Shown here: in pieces, positions 6,157 through 9,461 of the stretch | Layout of the letters: every line of letters starts with the position of its first letter | Numbering within the stretch: the first letter of the stretch is position 1 | Origin: an uncultured Planctomycetaceae bacterium | GTDB lineage: Bacteria > Planctomycetota > Planctomycetia > Planctomycetales > Planctomycetaceae | Assembly: GCA_903921605.1 (NCBI GenBank) | Contig: CAIXQV010000455.1 | Location: 1 to 9,461 of the forward strand | Length of the DNA stretch: 9,461 bases | Direction of reading: 5' to 3' | The notes under the pieces: generated by a model | The model's input: the letters and a program-made list of their open reading frames with translations, nothing else | What the model was told of the DNA's origin: nothing | Database searches by the model: none | Program-made: the position numbers and the translations under genes

Positions 6157-7257
6157 ATGTTTGGTCGTCGCGGAAGCCGCAAGGCGTTTACTTTAATTGA
6201 ACTTTTGGTGGTGATTGCGATTATCGCAATCCTCATCGCATTGCTGCTGCCTGCAGTTCAACAGGCTCGTGAAGCAGCACGCCGTACGCAATGCAAGAAT
6301 AATCTGAAGCAGTTGGGTCTTGCGATCCACAATTACCACGATGTATTCAATGCGATTTGCAGTGCCGAATCCCATTCCGATTTTGGCACAGGTCGCAGGC
6401 ACAGTGGCTTTGTTCAACTTCTGCCATACTTCGAGCAGGCAGCGCTCTTCCAGCAGATTCAGGCTCGAATTTCAACCTCATCTGGCGGTCCTCCGTTTCC
6501 CTGGGATGGTGGGTTTGCGCCATTCACAACGAGAATTCCAGGGATCCTGTGCCCATCCGATCCCGATACGACCGAAGGTGGTAATGTTGGAAAGACCAAT
6601 TACATGTTCAGCCGTGGTGACAGTAATTGGGACCACAATCAGTGGTCAGGAAATGGTGGACGTGGTCAACGAGGATTCTTTACTTCTGCGGGCGACGGTG
6701 CAGACGGCTCCAATGGCATGAACCGGCAGTTCCGCGACGTACTGGATGGACTTAGCAACACAATTGCCATGTCAGAGCGTACGAAAGGCCAGGCGGGAAA
6801 TCGCAAAGCCAACAGTGGTGCTCTTTCCATCAACAACGGGGGTGCGATGCGGCAAAATCCAGCCAGCGTTCTGCCAAAACTTGTCAATGGTGAATTTACT
6901 GGTGACGTTAGCACATGGTCTGGAACTCGCTGGCCTGACGGAGCACCGGCGTTCACGGGATGCACAACAATACTCGGCCCGAACAAGGGTTCTTATGTGC
7001 AGGGCGGCTGGGATGGTGAAGACGGCATTTACGAGCCGACCAGCAAGCACACGGGCGGTGTACAGTGTCTAATGGGTGACGGTGCAGTGAATTTCTTTAG
7101 TGATAATATCGACACGGGATTGACAACCTGTCCTGTTCCGGACGATGGCAGCGGACGCTCTGGTCAATGTACTTCTTTCACTCAGCGTGGCCGATCACCG
7201 TACGGCATCTGGGGTGCCTTGGGGTCGGTCTCTGGTGGAGAAGTAGCAAGCTTCTAA
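6157..7257 (+). CDS. DUF1559 protein with pseudopilin-type leader and H-X9-DG motif
   Basis: The protein has 366 residues from ATG 6157. It opens with a type IV pilin/pseudopilin-like leader: basic residues 4-9, then [20 protein letters not shown] from residue 11, with the family's Glu at mature position 5 (residue 15). The residue before the predicted cleavage is Ala10, not the usual Gly. The helix runs into the planctomycete DUF1559 signature [12 protein letters not shown], followed by [15 protein letters not shown]. Further on are an LCPSD motif (residues about 131-135) and [13 protein letters not shown]. The C-terminal H-X9-DG motif has His near 298 and Asp-Gly near 308-309, followed by SDNID. 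DUF1559 proteins are greatly expanded in planctomycetes and thought to be exported filament or surface proteins; their precise function is unknown. An upstream GTG at 6103 would place residues from the T12 tract before the leader and is rejected. The gene ends in TAA-TAG and is followed by a terminator. Confidence 0.95.
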   Translation: MFGRRGSRKAFTLIELLVVIAIIAILIALLLPAVQQAREAARRTQCKNNLKQLGLAIHNYHDVFNAICSAESHSDFGTGRRHSGFVQLLPYFEQAALFQQIQARISTSSGGPPFPWDGGFAPFTTRIPGILCPSDPDTTEGGNVGKTNYMFSRGDSNWDHNQWSGNGGRGQRGFFTSAGDGADGSNGMNRQFRDVLDGLSNTIAMSERTKGQAGNRKANSGALSINNGGAMRQNPASVLPKLVNGEFTGDVSTWSGTRWPDGAPAFTGCTTILGPNKGSYVQGGWDGEDGIYEPTSKHTGGVQCLMGDGAVNFFSDNIDTGLTTCPVPDDGSGRSGQCTSFTQRGRSPYGIWGALGSVSGGEVASF

Positions 7258-7289
7258 TAGAAGATTGTGGCGATTCATGATTTATGATG

Positions 7290-7320
7290 AAAGGATGGGG
7301 TTTCCCATCCTTTCGTTTTG
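7290..7320 (+). terminator. Rho-independent terminator of the DUF1559 gene
   Basis: AAAGGATGGG (7290-7299), a GTTT loop and CCCATCCTTT (7304-7313) form a perfect ten-base stem, followed by CGTTTTG. It lies 33 bases after the stop codon. It should separate DUF1559 transcription from the lipoprotein gene downstream, or reduce read-through. Confidence 0.85.
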
Positions 7321-7540
7321 TGTAACTCTGATGTATCCGTACGACGTGCGGTTGTGGATGGCACGCTTGCTTAACCGCGTGGGTATCGCCCCGCCGCTCG
7401 CGATGCTATCCCTCGGGATTTCAGCTGACGGGATCCTGCTCGCGGAGTCCGCTCGGCACGCCGGAAAACGAGCCAATGGCAACCGCATTTGGTATGACTT
7501 CGGCATTTTAAATTTTCGCTGATTCCAACAATTTTGCGGC
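7321..7540. other. Non-coding region with a GC-rich imperfect hairpin
   Basis: No gene is supportable here. An imperfect inverted repeat runs about 7388-7460: CTCGCGATGCTATCCC on the left faces GGGATCCTGCTCGCGGAG on the right, with partly matching flanks (GCCCCGCCG and CGCTCGGC). The base composition is more GC-rich than the AT-rich stretch that follows (7505-7535), as expected of an inserted repeat. It may be a decayed mobile repeat or a structured leader. Confidence 0.35.
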
Positions 7541-7562
7541 CATCGACTTATGACGGTCGATG
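7541..7562. promoter_or_regulatory. Perfect inverted repeat before the small lipoprotein gene
   Basis: CATCGAC (7541-7547) and GTCGATG (7556-7562) are perfect seven-base arms around an eight-base spacer. The site lies 28 bases before ATG 7591, just ahead of the ribosome binding site AAAGG (7578-7582). It could be an operator for a dimeric repressor or a 5' UTR hairpin. No regulator gene is in the window. Confidence 0.35.
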
Positions 7563-7590
7563 TTACATTTTCCTCTTAAAGGCTGACTGT

Positions 7591-8049
7591 ATGAGATTTT
7601 CCGGAATAGCTTTAATCGTTGTCTCACTGTGCGGCTGTTCGGGCTCTGGCGATGAGCAGCCCGTTTACCAGGTTTCAGGAACTGTCACATTCGGAGGCGC
7701 GCCCGTTGCGAAGGCGACGGTGATGTTCAGCCCGTTGGACAAGCAACCGGTGGCGACCGGAATTACGGACAACAAGGGTGTCTATCAGCTGACAACCTAC
7801 GATTCTTTTGACGGTGCTGCCGCTGGCAAGTACGACGTGCTGATTTCGAAGGTGGCTGTCCCAAAGGGAAGCGGTCAACCTTCTCATGATCCAACTGGAA
7901 AAAATGTAGCACCAGTACACAATGCTGCAGATGCAGAAACCGAGGACGTTGGCGCTACGCTCGATCCAAAGTATGGAAAGCCGGGGAATGGCATGACAGC
8001 AGAAGTGAAACCATCCGGTGAGAATGTCTTAAACTTTGATCTTCAGTAG
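7591..8049 (+). CDS. Small lipoprotein with carboxypeptidase-regulatory-like beta domain
   Basis: The protein has 152 residues from ATG 7591, preceded by AAAGG at a spacing of eight. The signal peptide is short and ends in a lipobox (SLCGC), with Cys16 as the lipid-attached residue. Residues about 24-75 have the carboxypeptidase-regulatory-like / transthyretin-like pattern: VSGTVTFGGAPVAKATVMF, then GITDNKGVYQLTTY and GKYDVLISK. The tail is polar (Pro, Gly, Asp, Glu) and ends in a short beta-like VLNFDLQ. Small lipoproteins of this kind very often sit directly downstream of DUF1559 genes in planctomycetes (known from memory). The pairing suggests that the two act together in the envelope, although a terminator lies between them here. 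No enzymatic residues are visible, so the domain is likely structural or adhesive, not a peptidase. Confidence 0.88.
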   Translation: MRFSGIALIVVSLCGCSGSGDEQPVYQVSGTVTFGGAPVAKATVMFSPLDKQPVATGITDNKGVYQLTTYDSFDGAAAGKYDVLISKVAVPKGSGQPSHDPTGKNVAPVHNAADAETEDVGATLDPKYGKPGNGMTAEVKPSGENVLNFDLQ

Positions 8050-8079
8050 GTCGGTGCTGGTGCTCTATCAGTGATGGAA

Positions 8080-8154
8080 TGATGCGTCGTGTGCCACTGG
8101 CTCCGCCAGTGTTTCCTGCCGATGAAGAACACGTAGAGCCAGTGACACGCATCA
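8080..8154. repeat. 75-bp palindromic interspersed-type repeat
   Basis: The element is bounded by TGATGCGT (8080-8087) and its exact complement ACGCATCA (8147-8154). Inside, CCACTGGCTC on the left faces GAGCCAGTG on the right, and AGTGTT faces AACAC. The left half also folds alone: CACTGGC-TCC-GCCAGTG (8095-8111), a perfect seven-base stem. I recall CACTGGCTCCGCCAGTG-type repeats as common between genes in planctomycetes. It begins 31 bases after the lipoprotein stop, so it may also act as a 3' end hairpin, but lacks a T-tract. Confidence 0.65.
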
Positions 8155-8162
8155 ATGCAAGT

Positions 8163-8190
8163 TTGACATGGCACCAATAGCTTATTGATT
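8163..8190 (+). promoter_or_regulatory. Candidate promoter for the second TPR gene
   Basis: A consensus -35 box TTGACA (8163-8168) is followed after 16 bases by TTGATT (8185-8190), a poor -10 match (three of six). It lies about 110 bases before the chosen start at 8300 and just after the palindromic repeat. Confidence 0.25.
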
Positions 8191-8205
8191 TGGCCAACAT
8201 TTCTC

Positions 8206-8240
8206 TCGTAGTCCGGGTTTCAGCCGGAATTCGCTGGCTG
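8206..8240. repeat. Possible half of a second palindromic repeat
   Basis: CGTAGTCCGGGTTTCAGCC (8207-8225) followed by GGAATTCGCTGGCTG resembles, from memory, one arm and the centre of a widespread planctomycete palindrome. The second arm, expected to read like GGCTGAAACCCGGACTACG, decays after GGCTG. Only a weak symmetry around GAATTC (CAGCC/GGCTG) is visible here. Confidence 0.3.
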
Positions 8241-8299
8241 TTTTGCCCCAAAAGCCGCCCGAAAGCGGGACCAAAATTTAAATCAACAGGCAGCGACTT

Positions 8300-9461
8300 G
8301 TGCGACGGAGTCTTTTGATCATCGCAGCCCTGGGATTCCTGATCGGAATTTCGGGGCTTTTTCTTGTCCTGCGGCAAGACGAAACGCCTGTCGAAGAACT
8401 CCTGAGACAGGCAAGGACGGCTTTAAAGGACAAACGCTTTGCCGATGTAGAGCGGCTGGTGAATTCAATCCCTGCTTCGGATCCGGTCTTTACCGATGCG
8501 ATGCTGATTGCAGGTGAGGCCGCGACAAAGCTTCAACGTCTCGATGACGCTGTTCGGTACTATCGTGCGATTCCGGTGGACGATTCGGAAAAGTCGGTCC
8601 TCGCTCAATTCTCGCTCGCCAACGTCCTGATTCACACTGGTGACATTTCGTCGGCATTTGAGGCCTTCGAACGGGTTCTGAAATCAGAACCGATGAATGT
8701 GGCCACTCACACAAGAGTCGCATTTCTTTATGCCGCATCGGCCCGCCGCTGGGAATCTCGCCCGCATCTGGAGATCGTTCTGCGCAGTGGTGGTGCCACA
8801 GTTGAGGAACTCGCGTTATTGGCAGATCTCGAACGTCCCGTCGATGAAGAAGGTTATCTGAAGAAATGTCAGCAGTCCTGTCCCGATGATCTCAATGTTC
8901 GTCTGGGGCTGGCGTGGATCGCTTCGCAAAATGGCGAACCCGCAGTCGCAGTACGGGAGCTTCAGAAGATCATTCAGGAGGACCCCGGGCTCATGGCCGC
9001 TCAGGCACTGCTGGGAGAACTCCTGGCAAGCGAGCGCAGCAATCGATTCGACGACTGGCATGCAAAACTGCCCTCGGATGCGGATGAGTGGCCCGACATC
9101 TGGTACGCCAGGGGCGTGCGAGCCCAGTTGCTGGGACATCAGAAGATTGCCGCACGATGCTTTTGGGAGGTGCTCCGAATTTCACCGATTCACCGGCGAG
9201 CGAATTATCAGCTGGGACGAATTCTTGCGGAATTGCACCACGCAAACGCAGAAGGCTTTGCGGAGCAATCTCGGCAGTTGTTCAGTCTGACTCAGGCGCT
9301 GATGCATGCACTTCAGTCTGAAGGCCGGAACGAAGTGATCATGCAGCAGATCGTGCAGACGCTGGATCGCATGGGACGTGTCTGGGAAACGTGCGCATGG
9401 GCTCAACTGTCAAGGAAGAATTTCCCTCAGTCCGAATGGCCGTCAGAGTTTCTGCAACGGC
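8300..9461 (+). CDS. Second membrane-anchored TPR protein, 3' end outside window
   Basis: The frame is open from 8282 (after a TAA at 8279-8281) to the right edge; 387 codons are visible from GTG 8300. Three residues in, a basic RR precedes a hydrophobic helix (about residues 4-24, LLIIAALGFLIGISGLFLVL), so the protein is membrane-anchored with an outer domain. The rest is TPR-like: FTDAMLIAGEAATKLQRLDD, AQFSLANVLIHTGDISSAFE with a VLKSEP end, VRLGLAWIASQNGEPAVAVR, and YQLGRILAELHHANAEGFAE. Order and wording of repeats parallel the TPR protein at 2581-3792 (GE.A....LD.AV....R.P; FRKVLKADP versus FWEVLRISP), so the two are probably paralogues. GTG 8300 is chosen because it keeps the anchor; TTG 8315 is an alternative, and the Shine-Dalgarno is weak. 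By analogy a CRTAC1-like gene may follow outside the window. Confidence 0.82.
   Translation, partial: MRRSLLIIAALGFLIGISGLFLVLRQDETPVEELLRQARTALKDKRFADVERLVNSIPASDPVFTDAMLIAGEAATKLQRLDDAVRYYRAIPVDDSEKSVLAQFSLANVLIHTGDISSAFEAFERVLKSEPMNVATHTRVAFLYAASARRWESRPHLEIVLRSGGATVEELALLADLERPVDEEGYLKKCQQSCPDDLNVRLGLAWIASQNGEPAVAVRELQKIIQEDPGLMAAQALLGELLASERSNRFDDWHAKLPSDADEWPDIWYARGVRAQLLGHQKIAARCFWEVLRISPIHRRANYQLGRILAELHHANAEGFAEQSRQLFSLTQALMHALQSEGRNEVIMQQIVQTLDRMGRVWETCAWAQLSRKNFPQSEWPSEFLQR

Noticed and set aside
7265..7522. Plus-strand open frame of 85 residues after DUF1559
   Set aside because: It runs through the terminator hairpin and the GC-rich imperfect hairpin, with no homology that I recognise.
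7955..8377. Minus-strand open frame of 140 residues across the 75-bp palindrome and the start of the second TPR gene
   Set aside because: It overlaps the lipoprotein end, a repeat and a TPR gene, with low-complexity composition and no recognisable domain.
1..9461. CRISPR array, tRNA or rRNA gene
   Set aside because: No regularly spaced direct repeats, cloverleaf with CCA-end context, or rRNA-like conserved segments were seen.

Overview
The window looks like part of a planctomycete chromosome. No single marker proves this, but the combination is characteristic: a DUF1559 protein with a pseudopilin-type N-terminus and an H-X9-DG C-terminal motif, followed by a small carboxypeptidase-regulatory-like lipoprotein; a CRTAC1-type FG-GAP/ASPIC-UnbV lipoprotein; a multiheme cytochrome c fused to TPRs; weak or absent Shine-Dalgarno sites; and many short palindromic elements between genes. 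There are no rRNA or tRNA genes, CRISPR arrays or phage genes that I can see.

Layout, left to right. (1) 1-63, minus strand: the first 21 codons of what is probably a Y1/RAYT-like transposase running off the left edge. (2) 97-390, minus strand: a 97-residue remnant of a fused MFS/spermidine-synthase-like membrane protein. (3) 562-5726, plus strand: a probable three-gene operon of a heptaheme cytochrome c with C-terminal TPRs, a membrane-anchored TPR protein, and a CRTAC1-like lipoprotein with seven FG-GAP loops and an ASPIC/UnbV domain. A REP-like palindrome doublet sits just before the lipoprotein signal peptide. (4) 5727-6156: non-coding, with a long imperfect inverted repeat, a candidate promoter and a T12 tract. 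(5) 6157-7257: DUF1559 protein, closed by a clean rho-independent terminator. (6) 7314-7590: non-coding, with two inverted repeats. (7) 7591-8049: small regulatory-like (beta-sandwich) lipoprotein. (8) 8050-8299: non-coding, with a 75-bp palindromic element and a degraded half element. (9) 8300-9461, plus strand: a second membrane-anchored TPR protein, similar in design to the one at 2581-3792 and cut by the right edge. It is not a closed ORF in the window because its stop lies outside.

Nearly every intact product is predicted to be exported or membrane-anchored: N-terminal TM anchors on the cytochrome and both TPR proteins, lipoboxes on the CRTAC1-like and small lipoproteins, and a type IV pilin-like leader on the DUF1559 protein. 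My inference is a cell-envelope assembly in which TPR proteins scaffold a beta-propeller lipoprotein and a heptaheme electron carrier. The second TPR gene at the right edge suggests the TPR/CRTAC1 module is duplicated, with a further CRTAC1-like gene possibly just outside the window. The substrate or physiological role cannot be read from the sequence.
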